DNA of 64,000 bases. Source: Planctomycetota bacterium (GTDB lineage: Bacteria > Planctomycetota > JAJSAM01 > JAJVHW01). The stretch spans positions 26,474 through 90,473 of the forward strand of contig JAJRPF010000029.1 of the NCBI GenBank assembly GCA_024280885.1, written 5' to 3'. The notes beneath the pieces were generated by a model, which worked only from the letters and a program-made list of their open reading frames with translations, was not told the DNA's origin and ran no database searches. Every line of letters starts with the position of its first letter. Positions within the stretch are counted from its first letter, which is position 1. The translations under genes and the position numbers were made by a program. Shown piece after piece: positions 44,631-56,500 of this stretch.

Positions 44631-45110
44631 ATGACGCGCGCCCTCTACGCCGGGACGTTCGACCCGCCCACGTTCGGGCATCTCGATCTGGTTGCGCGTG
44701 GCGCGCGGCTCTTCGATCACCTGGTCGTCGCCGTCGCCGAGAACTCGCGCAAGGCGCCGCTCTTGACGCCCGCGGAGCGTGTGGCGCTGATCCGCGCCAA
44801 CACGTTGGCGCATGCGAACGTCGAAGTCGTCACGTTCAGCGGATTGGTGGTCGACTACGCCCAGAAGAACGGGATGGACGTGCTGCTGCGCGGGCTACGC
44901 ACGGTCAGCGACTTCGAGTACGAGTATCAGATGGCGCTCACCAACCGCGCCCTCGAACCGACGATCGATACCGCCTTCGTGATGCCCTCGCAGGAGTACG
45001 CCTTCCTCTCGTCGTCGCTCATCAAAGAGGTGATGAGCAACGGCGGCGACGCAGCGCGCTGGCTCCCCGACGATGTGGCCGAGCTCGTGAAAGCCCGCCT
45101 GGCGCTCTGA
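44631..45110 (+). CDS. coaD: Phosphopantetheine adenylyltransferase
   Basis: A 159-aa enzyme, the family's usual length. YAGTFDPPTFGHLDL carries the TXGH nucleotidyltransferase motif (T14-H17), then LVVAVAENSRK, DVLLRGLRTVSDFEYE and SQEYAFLSSSLIKEV near the end (equivalent of ISSTXXR). It makes 3'-dephospho-CoA from ATP and 4'-phosphopantetheine in the cytoplasm. ATG 44631 is preferred over GTG 44616. Located just downstream of the LptD-like gene. Confidence 0.94.
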   Translation: MTRALYAGTFDPPTFGHLDLVARGARLFDHLVVAVAENSRKAPLLTPAERVALIRANTLAHANVEVVTFSGLVVDYAQKNGMDVLLRGLRTVSDFEYEYQMALTNRALEPTIDTAFVMPSQEYAFLSSSLIKEVMSNGGDAARWLPDDVAELVKARLAL

Positions 45111-45291
45111 GCGGGGCGAGCCCGGAGAGGCTGAGGCGCGCGGAACCGAACGTGCGAGGACGCCGGGCCCAGGAACAGGCGCCTACCGGCGCACGTCGTT
45201 CTGTATCCTTGCGCGGCGGCTTCGTGAGCCCGGCAGTGGGTGCCGGGGACGGGGCCGCACGCCCGATTGAGGGCGACCGGAGGAACGGTCC

Positions 45292-46341
45292 ATGGTCGAT
45301 CAGAAGCCGCTGCTGGAATTGCGTGGCCTCAAGACGTGGTTCTACACGGACGAGGGCATTGCGAAGGCCGTGGACGGCGTGGACTACGCGATCCTGCCGG
45401 GCGAGACCATGGGCGTGGTCGGCGAGTCCGGTTGCGGGAAGAGCGTCACGGCGCTCTCGATCATGGGGCTGATCCCGCAGCCGCCTGGGAAGATCGTCGG
45501 TGGCCAGATTCTCCTGAACGGCGAGGACATCACGAAGTACAGCGAGGACGAGCTGCGCAAGATCCGTGGCAATCGCATCGGCATGATCTTTCAGGAGCCG
45601 ATGACGTCGCTCAATCCCGTCTTCACCGTGGGCGATCAGATCATGGAAGGCGTGCTGCTGCACCGGAAGTGTACGAAGGCCGAGGCGCGTGAGCGCGCGA
45701 TCGACATGTTGCGCTTGGTGCGTATCCCGAGCCCCGAGAAGCGCATCGACGAGTACCCGCATCAGATGTCGGGCGGCATGCGGCAGCGCATCATGATCGC
45801 GATTGCGCTCGCGTGCGATCCGGAACTGCTCATCGCGGACGAGCCCACAACCGCGCTCGACGTGACCATTCAGGCGCAGATCCTCACCCTCATTCGAGAG
45901 TTGCAGGATGACCTCGGGATGAGCGTGTTGCTCATCACCCACGACCTCGGCGTCGTCGCGCAGACGTGCCACCATGTCTGCGTCATGTACGCGGGCAAGG
46001 TGGTCGAGCGCGCGGCGACGCGCGAGCTCTTCAAGCACCCGAAGCATCCGTACACCGTCGGCCTCTTCCGCTCGATCCCGAAGCTGGGCCAGCGGGCGGA
46101 GCGCCTCGACGTGATCCCCGGCGTCGTCCCGAGCGCGCTGCATTTTCCCGAGGGCTGCCGCTTCAACAACCGCTGTCCCTTCGCGACAGCGGAGTGCGCG
46201 ACCGACGAACCGCCGCTGCGCGAGGTCGGCACCGACGACGAGCCGCATCAGGTGGCGTGCCATCACGCCGAGAAGGTTACCGCCGAGGAGTGGACGCGCT
46301 TGAACGACGAGAAGATGAAAGCGATGGGGGAGGTCGCATGA
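45292..46341 (+). CDS. oppD: Oligopeptide ABC transporter ATPase, OppD-type (first pair)
   Basis: A 349-aa ABC ATPase. Walker [15 protein letters not shown]-loop [12 protein letters not shown], signature [16 protein letters not shown], Walker [14 protein letters not shown], switch LLITHDLGV. The C-terminal oligopeptide domain has [14 protein letters not shown] with the Cys cluster that binds Fe-S in DppD-type proteins. It starts a seven-gene operon (D-F-A-B-C-D-F). GGAGG is 8 nt before ATG; a TATCCT hexamer at 45204 may be the -10 box. Confidence 0.93.
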   Translation: MVDQKPLLELRGLKTWFYTDEGIAKAVDGVDYAILPGETMGVVGESGCGKSVTALSIMGLIPQPPGKIVGGQILLNGEDITKYSEDELRKIRGNRIGMIFQEPMTSLNPVFTVGDQIMEGVLLHRKCTKAEARERAIDMLRLVRIPSPEKRIDEYPHQMSGGMRQRIMIAIALACDPELLIADEPTTALDVTIQAQILTLIRELQDDLGMSVLLITHDLGVVAQTCHHVCVMYAGKVVERAATRELFKHPKHPYTVGLFRSIPKLGQRAERLDVIPGVVPSALHFPEGCRFNNRCPFATAECATDEPPLREVGTDDEPHQVACHHAEKVTAEEWTRLNDEKMKAMGEVA

Positions 46342-47426
46342 GCGCCACCGAGACCGCGCGCCCGACGAAGGGGCCGGATACGTCGCGGGTGGTGCTCTCC
46401 GTCCGCGACCTGAAGAAGTGGTTCCCAATCAGGAAGGGCCTCTTCAGCCGCGTCGTCGGTCACGTCAAGGCCGTCGACGGCGTGTCGTTCGACATCCATG
46501 CCGGCGAGACGCTCGGTCTCGTGGGCGAGTCGGGCTGCGGCAAGACGACCGTCGGCCGCACGATCCTGCGTCTCAACGATCCCGTGACCGCCGGGATCGC
46601 CGAGTTCCACGGACAAGACGTCTTCGAGTTGCAGGGCGGCGATCTGCGCGCGCTGCGTCGCCGGATGCAGATCATCTTCCAGGACCCCTACTCGTCGCTC
46701 AATCCGCGCATGACGGTCGAGTCGATCGTGGGCGAAGCGTTGACTGTGCACGGCATGGTCGCGAACAAGAAGGAGCGCCGCGAGCGCGTTCAGGACCTGC
46801 TCGAGAAGTGTGGACTCGATCCGATCCGTCACATCACGCGCTATCCACACGAGTTTTCGGGCGGGCAGCGGCAGCGGATCGGGATCGCGCGCGCAATCGC
46901 TCTCGAGCCAGAGTTGATCGTCTGCGACGAACCAGTCTCGGCGCTCGACGTCTCGATCCAGGCGCAGGTCATCAACCTGCTCCAGCGATTGCAAGAGGAG
47001 ATGGGCATCGCCTATCTCTTCATCGCGCACGGTCTCGCGGTCGTCGAGCACATCAGCCATCGCGTGGCGGTGATGTATCTCGGCCGGATCGCGGAGATCG
47101 CCGACACGGAGACGCTCTACGCCAATCCGGTGCATCCCTACACGCAGGCGTTGCTCTCAGCGATCCCGAGCCCCGACCCGGACGCGCCCCTCAATCCGCA
47201 TCCGCTCGAGGGCGAGGTACCGACCCCCATCAACCCGCCCGCCGGTTGTCGCTTCCACCCGCGCTGCCGCTTTGCTGAGGACCGCTGCAAGAGCAACACC
47301 ACCCCGATCCCGATCTACGAGGTCGGCCCCGGCCACCGCGTCGCATGCATCCTCGGCGAGAACGTCGACGGCGCGAAACGCGTGGGCGAACTGGTGCATG
47401 GCGACGACGAGACCAGCGCTTCGTGA
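46338..47426 (+). CDS. oppF: Oligopeptide ABC transporter ATPase, OppF-type (first pair)
   Basis: A 362-aa ATPase beginning in an ATGA overlap with opp[26 protein letters not shown] is the OppF-type N-terminus. Walker [26 protein letters not shown], signature [15 protein letters not shown], Walker [14 protein letters not shown], then [14 protein letters not shown]. The switch segment reads FIAHGLAVV, with Gly in place of the usual Asp after the histidine (compare FIAHHLAVV in the second OppF). It pairs with OppD to drive the permease. Its stop overlaps the GTG of oppA. Confidence 0.92.
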   Translation: MSATETARPTKGPDTSRVVLSVRDLKKWFPIRKGLFSRVVGHVKAVDGVSFDIHAGETLGLVGESGCGKTTVGRTILRLNDPVTAGIAEFHGQDVFELQGGDLRALRRRMQIIFQDPYSSLNPRMTVESIVGEALTVHGMVANKKERRERVQDLLEKCGLDPIRHITRYPHEFSGGQRQRIGIARAIALEPELIVCDEPVSALDVSIQAQVINLLQRLQEEMGIAYLFIAHGLAVVEHISHRVAVMYLGRIAEIADTETLYANPVHPYTQALLSAIPSPDPDAPLNPHPLEGEVPTPINPPAGCRFHPRCRFAEDRCKSNTTPIPIYEVGPGHRVACILGENVDGAKRVGELVHGDDETSAS

Positions 47427-49465
47427 TCCACCGCAACCTACTGGGCATCGGCGCCACGTTCGTCGTCGCGCTGGGCGTGGTCGGACTCACGTTCTCGGCG
47501 TCGGTCGAGGACCCCGCCGACTTTCGATTCATCAATGGGACGGAGCCGAAATCGCTCGATCCACAGATCGTCACAGGCCAACCCGAGGGCCGCATCGCGG
47601 ATGCGATCTTCGAGGGGCTGACCTATCGTGAACCGTCGTCTCTGCGCCCGGTGCCGGGCGCGGCCGAGTCCTGGGTGATCTCCGAGGATCAGACGGTCTA
47701 CACGTTCACGATGCGCCCAGACGCGGTGTGGAGTGATGGCACGCCCGTGACGGCCCACGACTTCGCGTGGACCTGGCGCCGACTCCAGGAACCTGCGCTC
47801 GGCGCCGAGTACGCCTACATCCTCCACATGGTGAAGGGTGCCGAGATCTACAACACGTACGCCGCTGCCGCGAGCGCGCTCGAAGGCCCGATCGCGACTG
47901 CCCTGGCGACGTTGCGCGCGGATCACGTCGCGGGTGTCGATGCCGATGCATGGCAGACGTTCGTCGCCACCGAGCACGTCAACGACTACGTGAAGGGAAC
48001 GAAGAACGCGCTCCTCCTGCGCGTCATCTCGCAACGTGAGGGTTCACTCGATGCCGCGCTCTTGGAGCAGGTCGCCGACGCGCTCGCTGCCGAGGCGACT
48101 CGGCGTCGGACCGCGCACGCCTACTCAGTGCAGCATTTTGGTATCGACGAGGGCGTCTTTGCCAGGGACGACACGACGCTCGTGGTCGAACTCATCGCGC
48201 CGACACCGTACTTCCTCGAACTGACCGCGTTCTATCCCACGTACCCCTCGCCACGGCACATCGTGGAGGCCGAGGGAAACGCTCAGAACTGGTTCCTCCC
48301 TGGGAAGATCGTCACCAACGGTCCGTTCCTGCTCGAGAGCTGGAAGGTCAACGACCGGATACGGCTCCGCAAGAGCGCGACGTACTGGGGGCGTGACGAC
48401 ATTCACGTCGAGGTCGTCGATGCGTACTCGATCGAGAATGCGACGACGTCGCTCAACCTCTACCTGACCGGCGCGGTGGACTGGGTGCCAGCGACCTACC
48501 CAGTGGATCTCGTGGACACGCTCAAGAAGCGTCCCGACTTCTACAAGAACCCCGGAATGGTCGTCTACTACTACCGCTTCAACACGAGTCGCCCGCCGTT
48601 CGACGATGTGCGCGTGCGGCAAGCGGTCTGTCTTTCGATTGACCGCAAACTGATCGTCGAGGAGGTGTTGGGCCTCGGACAATTGCCTGCGACGCACTTC
48701 GTCCCGCCGGGCCTGGCTGGCTATGAGCCGCCCAACAGTGAACTGCCAGCGACACTCGATCTCGAGCGCGCCGGCGAACTGCTCGCCGAGGCCGGGTACC
48801 CCGGTGGCAAGGGCTTCCCGAAGATCTCGATCCTGTTCAACACGAGCGAGAGTCACAAGAAGATCGCCGAGGTCATCGCCGACCAACTACGACGCAATCT
48901 CGGGCTGCCGGTCGAGGCGCACAACCAGGAGTGGCAGGCGTACCAGGACAGCACGCGGCTCCTGAAGTACGACATCGCCCGCGCTGGCTGGATCGGAGAC
49001 TACCTCGATCCAAACACCTTCCTGGACTTGTGGGTCACGAATGGGGGCAACAACCAGACCGGATGGGGCAGCCCTGTGTACGACCGCCTGATCCAGGCCG
49101 CGGGCGAGGTCGGCGCATTCGTGAGAGATCCCGACGCGTTGGTCGCGAAGCTGCGCGAACCCGATCGCGCCCGGGCAATCCTGGCCGACGTGGCGGCTTC
49201 GACGGACCAGGCGCAGCGCATCGCCGCGGAGGGGCGCCTGCGCATGCACTTGTTTCGCGAGGCGGAAGCGATACTTGTCCAGGATGAGTTCCCGGTGATG
49301 CCCATCTACTTCTACGTCGTGAGTGGGCTCGTCGCTCCGCACGTCCAGGGCTTCTACTCGGAACTCACCGACGCAGAGGGCAACAAGAGCGCGAACCTGC
49401 AGGACCTCCACCCGGTGCGCGGCATCTCTCTTCGCGCCGCGACATCGAGCGGCGGCGATCGGTGA
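47423..49465 (+). CDS. oppA: Oligopeptide ABC transporter substrate-binding protein (OppA-type)
   Basis: A 680-aa SBP_bac_5 family protein, longer than typical (~540). GTG 47423 overlaps the oppF stop. N-terminal signal or anchor [21 protein letters not shown]; no lipobox. [20 protein letters not shown] is the family start, and [40 protein letters not shown] and [16 protein letters not shown] follow the usual order. An extra helical segment at residues about 145-225 (from [10 protein letters not shown] through [10 protein letters not shown]), also found in some SBP_bac_5 proteins, accounts for part of the excess. Binds peptides in the periplasm. Confidence 0.88.
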   Translation: MIHRNLLGIGATFVVALGVVGLTFSASVEDPADFRFINGTEPKSLDPQIVTGQPEGRIADAIFEGLTYREPSSLRPVPGAAESWVISEDQTVYTFTMRPDAVWSDGTPVTAHDFAWTWRRLQEPALGAEYAYILHMVKGAEIYNTYAAAASALEGPIATALATLRADHVAGVDADAWQTFVATEHVNDYVKGTKNALLLRVISQREGSLDAALLEQVADALAAEATRRRTAHAYSVQHFGIDEGVFARDDTTLVVELIAPTPYFLELTAFYPTYPSPRHIVEAEGNAQNWFLPGKIVTNGPFLLESWKVNDRIRLRKSATYWGRDDIHVEVVDAYSIENATTSLNLYLTGAVDWVPATYPVDLVDTLKKRPDFYKNPGMVVYYYRFNTSRPPFDDVRVRQAVCLSIDRKLIVEEVLGLGQLPATHFVPPGLAGYEPPNSELPATLDLERAGELLAEAGYPGGKGFPKISILFNTSESHKKIAEVIADQLRRNLGLPVEAHNQEWQAYQDSTRLLKYDIARAGWIGDYLDPNTFLDLWVTNGGNNQTGWGSPVYDRLIQAAGEVGAFVRDPDALVAKLREPDRARAILADVAASTDQAQRIAAEGRLRMHLFREAEAILVQDEFPVMPIYFYVVSGLVAPHVQGFYSELTDAEGNKSANLQDLHPVRGISLRAATSSGGDR

Positions 49466-50661
49466 ACGAGTCACGCTTCGCGGGCGCGCAGTGGATGGCG
49501 ATCGGCGTCGCCGTTCTGACGCTGGTGATCGGTCTCGCGATCGGTTGGCGCGAGGCGGCTGTGATCGGGCTCGGCACCGGGTTCATCGCCGGCACGGCGT
49601 GGTGGTCTGCCGCGATGGTGCGTGTCGGCGGCAGCCTGATGCTGGCGGGAGTCGTGTGGATCTTCGCAGCGCCGAACCTCGGCCCCGGCGCTGCGGCGTT
49701 GGTCGTGACGGGGGTGGCCGCGCTGACGTGGAAGTTCCTGCCGACCCGAGTACAGCGGCGGGTGTGCTTCATGTTGCCGTCACTCGTCATGCTGATCTTC
49801 GTGACCAGCATGCTCATGTACATGGCGCCGGGCAATCCCTTCGCGCAGGAGAAGGTCGCGAGCCCGCAGGTCGAGGAGGCGCTGCGCAAGCTCTACGGCG
49901 TGCCGCGTGACCCAACCGAGTTCTTCATCATCTATATGAAGCGGCTCGTACTTGAGGGCTCGCTCGGCCCCGCGATCAAGGTGCAGGGGCGCACCGTGCA
50001 GGACCTGCTGATGCCTGCGCTGCCTGTGAGCATCTCTCTGGGTCTCCTGGCGCTCATCTTGGCGTGCGGTATCGGGCTTGTGCTGGGCATCCGCGCCGGA
50101 TTGAAACCCAATTCGGCGGCCGACTACTCCAGCATGGCGCTCGCGATGGTCGGGATCTCGCTGCCGAATTTCGTGATCGGCGCCGGGCTCATGATCGTGT
50201 TCTCGCTCTCGTTGGGTTGGCTGCCCGTGGCGGGGTGGGGTGGGTACCCCCATCTGATATTGCCCGCGTTGACTCTTGCGCTGCCCTATGCCGCGTACAT
50301 CGCCCGACTCGCGCGGGGCGGCACCATCGAGGTCATGCAGCAGGACTTCGTGCGCACGGCGCGAGCGAAGGGGCTCTCGGAGAGCACGATCATCGTGAAG
50401 CACGCGCTGAAGGGCGCGATCCTGCCGGTGGTCTCCTTCCTCGGTCCTGCTGCGGCGGGGATCCTGACCGGTTCGTTCGTCGTCGAGACTCTCTTCGGCA
50501 TTCCCGGGATGGGGCAGTGGTTCGTCAAGGGTGCGATCAATCGCGACTACTCCGTCGTACTCGGTACAGCAATCATCTACTGCACACTTGTGACGGCGTT
50601 CAACCTGTTCGTTGACCTTGCGTACGCGTGGCTCGATCCGCGCATTCGGGAGGAGCGGTGA
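49462..50661 (+). CDS. oppB: Oligopeptide ABC permease OppB-type with N-terminal membrane extension
   Basis: A 399-aa permease starting in a GTGA overlap. The OppB-like core begins near residue 99 (RRVCFMLPSLVMLIFVTSML) and carries the coupling loop FVRTARAKGLSESTIIVKHALKGA plus FVVETLFGIPGMGQWFVKG. The first ~98 residues add three or four hydrophobic segments (AIGVAVLTLVIGLAIGW, LMLAGVVWIFAAPNLG, AALVVTGVAALTW) that standard OppB lacks. Composition matches the rest, so this looks like a genuine fusion rather than a wrong start. Confidence 0.9.
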   Translation: MNESRFAGAQWMAIGVAVLTLVIGLAIGWREAAVIGLGTGFIAGTAWWSAAMVRVGGSLMLAGVVWIFAAPNLGPGAAALVVTGVAALTWKFLPTRVQRRVCFMLPSLVMLIFVTSMLMYMAPGNPFAQEKVASPQVEEALRKLYGVPRDPTEFFIIYMKRLVLEGSLGPAIKVQGRTVQDLLMPALPVSISLGLLALILACGIGLVLGIRAGLKPNSAADYSSMALAMVGISLPNFVIGAGLMIVFSLSLGWLPVAGWGGYPHLILPALTLALPYAAYIARLARGGTIEVMQQDFVRTARAKGLSESTIIVKHALKGAILPVVSFLGPAAAGILTGSFVVETLFGIPGMGQWFVKGAINRDYSVVLGTAIIYCTLVTAFNLFVDLAYAWLDPRIREER

Positions 50662-51551
50662 CTTCTTCAGCGACGGTCGTTCCCACCGCGGAGAAGGGCA
50701 CCAGCCTCGGCGCCGACGCGTGGCGACGTCTCAAGCGTAACCGTGTGGCACTCGCCGGCGGGATCGCACTTGTGTTGATCGTGACTGCGTGCTTCGTCTT
50801 GCCCGTTCTTCTGGGCATGGATCCGGAGACCACTGATCCTACGCGCAAGAACCTGCCGCCCTCGTTGCAGCATTTCTTCGGCACCGACACGCTGGGGCGC
50901 GACTACCTGGCGCGCGTGCTTGTCGGGGGACAGACATCACTTCTGGTCGGCCTCGCGGCGACTGCGGCCGTGGTGATCGTCGGTGTGCTCTACGGAGCGG
51001 TTGCCGGGTACTACGGAGGACGTGTCGACGAGATCTTGATGCGGTTCGTGGACTTCCTCTACGGCATTCCGTACATGTTCCTCGTCATCCTCGTGATGCT
51101 GATGTTCAGCGACACGGAACGCGGGAACCCGATCCCGGTCTTCTTCGCGCTGGGCCTCGTGCAGTGGCTGGCGATGGCGCGCATCGTCCGTGGTCAGGTG
51201 CTGACCCTGCGCGAACGAGAGTTCGTCCTGGCGGCGCGCGTGACCGGTGCAGGCGACATGCGGATCATCGTGCGCCACATCCTCCCGAACGTACTCGGCA
51301 TCGTGGTCATCTATGCAACGCTCACCGTGCCGGCGGTGATCATCTTGGAGTCATTCCTGTCGTTCCTGGGCCTCGGCGTGAAGCTGTCGTGGGGTCAACT
51401 GGTGGCCGAGGGCGTCAGCGTGGTCAACCCCATCGACTCGTACTGGTGGCTGCTCTTCTGGCCGAGCGTGCTTCTCGCACTCACGCTCTTCAGCCTGAAC
51501 TTCCTGGGCGACGGACTTCGTGACGCCCTCGACCCGAGGACGCGACGATGA
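50658..51551 (+). CDS. oppC: Oligopeptide ABC permease (OppC-type)
   Basis: A 297-aa membrane protein; the GTG at 50658 overlaps the oppB stop and has GGAGGAG upstream. WRRLKRNRVALAGGIALVL at the N-terminus and HFFGTDTLGRDYLARVL are OppC hallmarks. The ABC-coupling loop is EFVLAARVTGAGDMRIIVRHILPN, followed by ILESFLSFLGLGVKLSWGQ and a PSVLLALTLFSLNFLGDGLRD end. It completes the peptide channel with OppB. Confidence 0.93.
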   Translation: MTSSATVVPTAEKGTSLGADAWRRLKRNRVALAGGIALVLIVTACFVLPVLLGMDPETTDPTRKNLPPSLQHFFGTDTLGRDYLARVLVGGQTSLLVGLAATAAVVIVGVLYGAVAGYYGGRVDEILMRFVDFLYGIPYMFLVILVMLMFSDTERGNPIPVFFALGLVQWLAMARIVRGQVLTLREREFVLAARVTGAGDMRIIVRHILPNVLGIVVIYATLTVPAVIILESFLSFLGLGVKLSWGQLVAEGVSVVNPIDSYWWLLFWPSVLLALTLFSLNFLGDGLRDALDPRTRR

Positions 51552-52546
51552 CGGAACGCGGACAGGCCCGACTACTTGAGGTGAGTGGCCTGCAGACCGA
51601 GTTCGTTACCGATGACGGTCTCGTGCGCGCGGTTGACGGCGTTTCGTTCTCCGTTGATCGCGGCGAGATTCTCGGCATCGTCGGAGAGTCGGGCTGCGGC
51701 AAGAGCGTCACGAACCTCTCGGTGATGGGGCTCCTGCCGAAGCCCCAGGGGCGCATTGTCGGAGGAAGCGTGTTCTTCGACGGTCGCGATCTCGTGGGAC
51801 TCCCCGAGAGCGAATTGCGCAGCGTCCGTGGCAATCGGATCGCGATGATCTTCCAGGACCCCATGACCAGCTTGAACCCCTACCTGCGCGTCGAGGAACA
51901 GCTCGTCGAGGTTGCGGAGCTTCACATGGGCCTCTCGCGGCCCGAGGCGGTGAAGCGTGCGGTTGAGCTACTCGATCGTTGCGGGATCCCCGACGCGGCA
52001 CGACGTATTCGCGGCTATCCGCACGAGTTCTCCGGCGGCATGCGCCAACGGGTGATGATCGCGATGGCCTTGCTCTGCGATCCGGACCTCTTGATCGCCG
52101 ACGAACCCACCACGGCGTTGGACGTCACAATCCAGGCGCAGATCCTCGAGTTGATCAAGGAACTGCGGGATGAGCGTGGGATGGGCGTCATTCTGATCAC
52201 GCACGACCTGGGCGTCGTGGCCGGCATGTGTGATCGTGTCCTGGTCATGTACGCCGGACGCGTCGTCGAGGAGGCCGCGGTGGAGCCTCTCTTCGCAACT
52301 CCTGGGCACCCGTACACAGCGGCCCTCTTGCGCAGCGTCCCTACGCTCGATGACGAGGCGCACGGGAAGCTCCAGAGCATCGCGGGTCTGCCGCCGCGGC
52401 TCGACGGCGGGTCGTTCCGGCAGTGCACGTTTCTCCCTCGCTGCGCCTTGGCGCATGACGCGTGCAACGAGGGCGACCCTGAGCTGATCGAGGAGACCCC
52501 GGGCCGCAAGCGGCGTTGCATCCTGCCTGTGGAGCAGGTCCGATGA
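51548..52546 (+). CDS. oppD: Oligopeptide ABC transporter ATPase, OppD-type (second pair)
   Basis: A 332-aa ATPase starting in an ATGA overlap with oppC. Walker [33 protein letters not shown], signature [16 protein letters not shown], Walker [14 protein letters not shown], and the C-terminal [14 protein letters not shown]. It is clearly distinct in sequence from the first OppD of the operon (lower similarity outside motifs), so it is an independent paralogue rather than a recent duplicate. Confidence 0.92.
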   Translation: MTERGQARLLEVSGLQTEFVTDDGLVRAVDGVSFSVDRGEILGIVGESGCGKSVTNLSVMGLLPKPQGRIVGGSVFFDGRDLVGLPESELRSVRGNRIAMIFQDPMTSLNPYLRVEEQLVEVAELHMGLSRPEAVKRAVELLDRCGIPDAARRIRGYPHEFSGGMRQRVMIAMALLCDPDLLIADEPTTALDVTIQAQILELIKELRDERGMGVILITHDLGVVAGMCDRVLVMYAGRVVEEAAVEPLFATPGHPYTAALLRSVPTLDDEAHGKLQSIAGLPPRLDGGSFRQCTFLPRCALAHDACNEGDPELIEETPGRKRRCILPVEQVR

Positions 52547-53535
52547 CCGAAGAGCGGCCGATGCTGGAGGTGGACCGGTTGGAGGTCCACTTCGACGCGG
52601 CGCGCGGCCTCGTGCGAGCGGTCGATGGCGTCTCGTTCTCGATCGCCGCCGGGGAGACGCTCGGCCTCGTCGGCGAGTCCGGCTGCGGCAAGTCCACCGT
52701 CGCCCGCGCGATCGTCGGACTCGTGCCCGTGACGCGTGGTTCGGTGCGGTTCAAGGGGGCGGAACTGGCCGGTCTCAGTCGCGCGGGATATCGACCGTAT
52801 CGACGGCACCTGCAGATGGTCTTTCAAGACCCGTACGCGAGTCTTAACCCACGCATGACGGTCGCGTCGATCATCGGCGAGCCGATGATGATCCACAAAC
52901 TTGTGGAGCGCAACCTGATCGAAGAGCGGGTTTGTGAACTCATGGGGCTGGTCGGCTTGGACGCCTCGATGCGACGTCGCTATCCCCACGAGTTCTCGGG
53001 TGGTCAGCGACAGCGCATCGGGCTCGCGCGCGCGTTGGCACTACAGCCGGCGGCGATCCTCCTCGACGAGCCGGTGTCGGCGCTCGATGTGTCGGTGCAG
53101 GCGCAGGTACTGAACCTGCTGGAGGACCTGAAGCAACGCCTCGGTCTCACGTATCTATTCATCGCGCACCATCTCGCGGTTGTGCGCCATGTGTCCGATC
53201 GCGTTGCGGTGATGTACCTCGGTCGGATTGTCGAGGTGGCGAAGCGCGATGACCTCTACGGGCAGCCCCTGCATCCGTACACGCACGCGCTGCTGTCTGC
53301 GATTCCGATTCCGGACCCGGTGCGCGAGCGCACGCGATCGCGCATCGCGCTCACGGGCGAGATCCCGTCGCCCACGAAGGAGTACGTGGGGTGTCGGTTC
53401 TACGAGCGCTGCCCGGCGCGGATCGATCGCTGCCAGAGCGAAGACCCGCCGCTCACGGAACACCGTCCCGGCCACTTCGCCGCCTGTTGGGTCACGACCG
53501 AGGACGGTCTGCCGGCTGGCGCGATGGGCGACTGA
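52543..53535 (+). CDS. oppF: Oligopeptide ABC transporter ATPase, OppF-type (second pair)
   Basis: A 330-aa ATPase; ATG 52543 overlaps the previous stop. Walker [29 protein letters not shown], signature [15 protein letters not shown], Walker [15 protein letters not shown], switch FIAHHLAVV, and C-terminal [14 protein letters not shown]. Last gene of the operon. It converges on a minus-strand gene 28 bp away, with no obvious terminator. Confidence 0.92.
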   Translation: MTEERPMLEVDRLEVHFDAARGLVRAVDGVSFSIAAGETLGLVGESGCGKSTVARAIVGLVPVTRGSVRFKGAELAGLSRAGYRPYRRHLQMVFQDPYASLNPRMTVASIIGEPMMIHKLVERNLIEERVCELMGLVGLDASMRRRYPHEFSGGQRQRIGLARALALQPAAILLDEPVSALDVSVQAQVLNLLEDLKQRLGLTYLFIAHHLAVVRHVSDRVAVMYLGRIVEVAKRDDLYGQPLHPYTHALLSAIPIPDPVRERTRSRIALTGEIPSPTKEYVGCRFYERCPARIDRCQSEDPPLTEHRPGHFAACWVTTEDGLPAGAMGD

Positions 53536-53563
53536 GCTCGGCGGCGATCGGCCGGTGCGTTAT

Positions 53564-56500
53564 TCACTCGGACAGTCGCAGCTCGAGGCCCTTCGCGCCG
53601 CCCTTCGCGAGGCCCAGCGGCACGACTGCACGGATCACTCCTCCGCGTTCGACGATTGCCTCGAGTCGCCATGTTCCTCGCGCGAGCCCGTGCAGCGTGA
53701 AGTTCCCTTCCGCATCCGGGTCCGCGCGCCAGAGGTCGTGACTGGAGTTGGAGTCCCTCAGGGCCCGCACGCGATATCCCACGGCGGGCGCCCCGTCGGA
53801 CGTGAGCAGGCGCCCGGCGATCGTGCGCTCCAGGCGCAGTGAGACCCGCAGGCGCACGTTGCCGATGAGGATGTCATCGAATTGCGTAGCAGCGAGACCG
53901 TCGGCGTACACGATCACGCTGACCTTCCCGTCCTCCGAGGCGAGTCCCGTGACGGAAAATGCGCCGTCGGCGCCGCTCGTTGTCTCCGACATCGATCCGG
54001 ACGTGACGACCAGAACCGTCGCGTTCGCGACGGCGTCTCCGCGCCGGCTCAGAACGGTCCCCTTCACGGTGCCAGCGGCTCGTGCAGAATTGGTTTCCAT
54101 GTCCGCGAGCCGTCGCGCTACGAGCCGCACGCCCGACGCGCCCGCCAGAACGCTCTTGCCCCCGGTCAACTCGTAGAGCTCCTCCCACCTGTCCAACTCG
54201 ATCGCGTAGCTGATTCCCGTGCGCACGAAGAGCCGGAAGCGGCCGTCACTATCGGCCTGGACGCTCGGGTCCCAGCGGGCGGGCCCGTCGGGCACGCTGC
54301 CGAGTGGCCGCAGACGGAGACGCGCTCGTCGCATCGGCGATCCGTTCCCTCCGACGATCGCACCGGAGATCACTGCTGCGGGTTCGAGTGTGAGTTCGAC
54401 CGTCTCCTGCGCGGCGCCGATCTCGAATTGGGCAGGCTGCAGCCCCGTTCCACGTCGCGGAATCACGTGGAGCATGTACTCCCCGACGTGAAGGCCGTCG
54501 AGCGCCCATGTCCCGTTCGCGGTGAGCGCCGCCTCGCGATACGTCCCGCCTGCTGCGCGGACCAGGGCGCCCGGAACGAGGACGATCCGGATGACTCTCG
54601 GTGGCTCCACCGGCACGCCGTCGGGTCCTGTGACGCTGCCCGAGAGTGATCGCGGCGGGCGTGTGACGACCCGGACGTCCTCGGCGCCGGCGCCGAACGG
54701 ACCGGCGCGAAAGACGGCGCTGGCGGCGGTCCCGTCGGGCGCTTCAGAGAGTCTCAGATAGACGGGTGTCGGGGGGAGTTCTGTCAGGCCAAAGCGTCCG
54801 TCTGCGCCCGTGATCGGCGGGGTCGGCTGATCCGAGTACCACCAGGCCGCGTACCCGCCGTCCAGATCGCCGTTGTCGTCCACGGGCGAGACGACGACCC
54901 CCGCGACCGGCTCGCCATCCGCGTTCACCACGACGCCCGTGAGGACGCGGGCGGGCTGCAACTCGACGAGGACCGGTAGGGTCTGCGGCATCTCGATCTC
55001 GGCCTGAACGCGCACGAAACCCTCCGCAAGAATACCCACCACTGACTCTCCCTCGGAGCGTGCGAAGGTGAACGCGCCATCCGTGGCGGTGCGTGCGACC
55101 TCCGCTCCGTCCCAGAAAATCGATGCACCGGCCAGGGGGCGCCCCGCTGAAACCACAGTCCCGTGTACGACCGGAAGCGGCGGCAGCTCGACGTTGACTA
55201 CGACTCCCTCCTCTCCGGTTGCGGCGGGAACTCCGACCAATCCGAACGCGGGCGTGTGCCGCGAATCGACCGCGCACGCATGGACGACATCCGTGCCCAC
55301 ATTGACGAGTACCTCGGTCTCGAAACGCCCGTTCTGGTCGACACGCACGAGCCACGAGGGCTCGAACTCCGCCATCCAGATCGGGGTGGGAGGCACGCCT
55401 CGGCCCACGAATACCCGTGCCGCCCGCAGGGAGAGGCCGTCCGACGTCGTCACGCGACCGTGAACGCGCACACGCCGCATCCCCACCTCGCCTTCCTCGT
55501 CACCGCGCGCTTGCGCGACCGCCCAGGGTTCGAAGTCGTCCGGGAGCGATGCCTCGAGATCGAGTTGAGCCGCGGCCCCGGCAGCGATCGGGATCGACTC
55601 CAAAGCGCCCGGCTCGTCCGGATCGAGAAACGAGCGAAGCCGTGCCTCCAACGCGCGGACGGCGTCCGGCGGTCTCGGGAGCGGTGGCACGGCCCAGGCG
55701 AAGACGCGGCCCGGTAGAATGTCGTCAATGCGGTAGCGTCCGCGGGCGTTGGAGCGCGCGATCGACGCACCGTGCAGCGTACGACCGGACTCCTCGTCCA
55801 CGGTGACGGCGCGGACCCACGCGCCCCCGATGGGGACGCCGTCCATACGAACCGTCCCAGTCACGCGCGCCGCCCTGCGAAGCACAATGTCGATCCCGAG
55901 GTGTTCTCCCTCGATGACTCGCCGCCCGAAATCGGTCACGGCTATCCACCCCTGCGGCGCGACGGCCTCCGCGCGGAAATTGGAGTTCACCGGCACGCCC
56001 GCGATGAGCCAGCGTCCGTCGGCATCGCTCACCGTGACCCCCGACAACTGTCCACTGCCATATCGGACGGCCACTCCGGCGATCCCGGCGCCGCCGGCGA
56101 GGTCGACCACTCGTCCTACAACCCTCGTCGTCGGAAGCAACACGAGCCGCACGTTGTCGATCTCCGGAATGAGCGCGCTTCGGTCTCCACCCGGCAGATC
56201 TCCGTCTCGGGACCAGACGAGTTCGACCGAACCCGGAGCGAGATCCTCGAATACGAACGCGCCCCGCACGTCCGTCCGTGCCCGGTGCCAACGCGCTGTG
56301 CCGATCGCAGTCCATCCGTCGCGATAGTTCGTCACGCGCGGATGCGCCTGTGCCAGGACGTGTCCGTTGACGACCGGTTCGCCGCCGCGGTCCACGACGA
56401 CGCCGTTGAGACGGTGCGCGGGCGGCAGAACGAGATGCAACTCACCGCCGTTATCGACGAGCAATTCCATCTGCGCCTCGGCCACGCGTGCGTATCCGGG

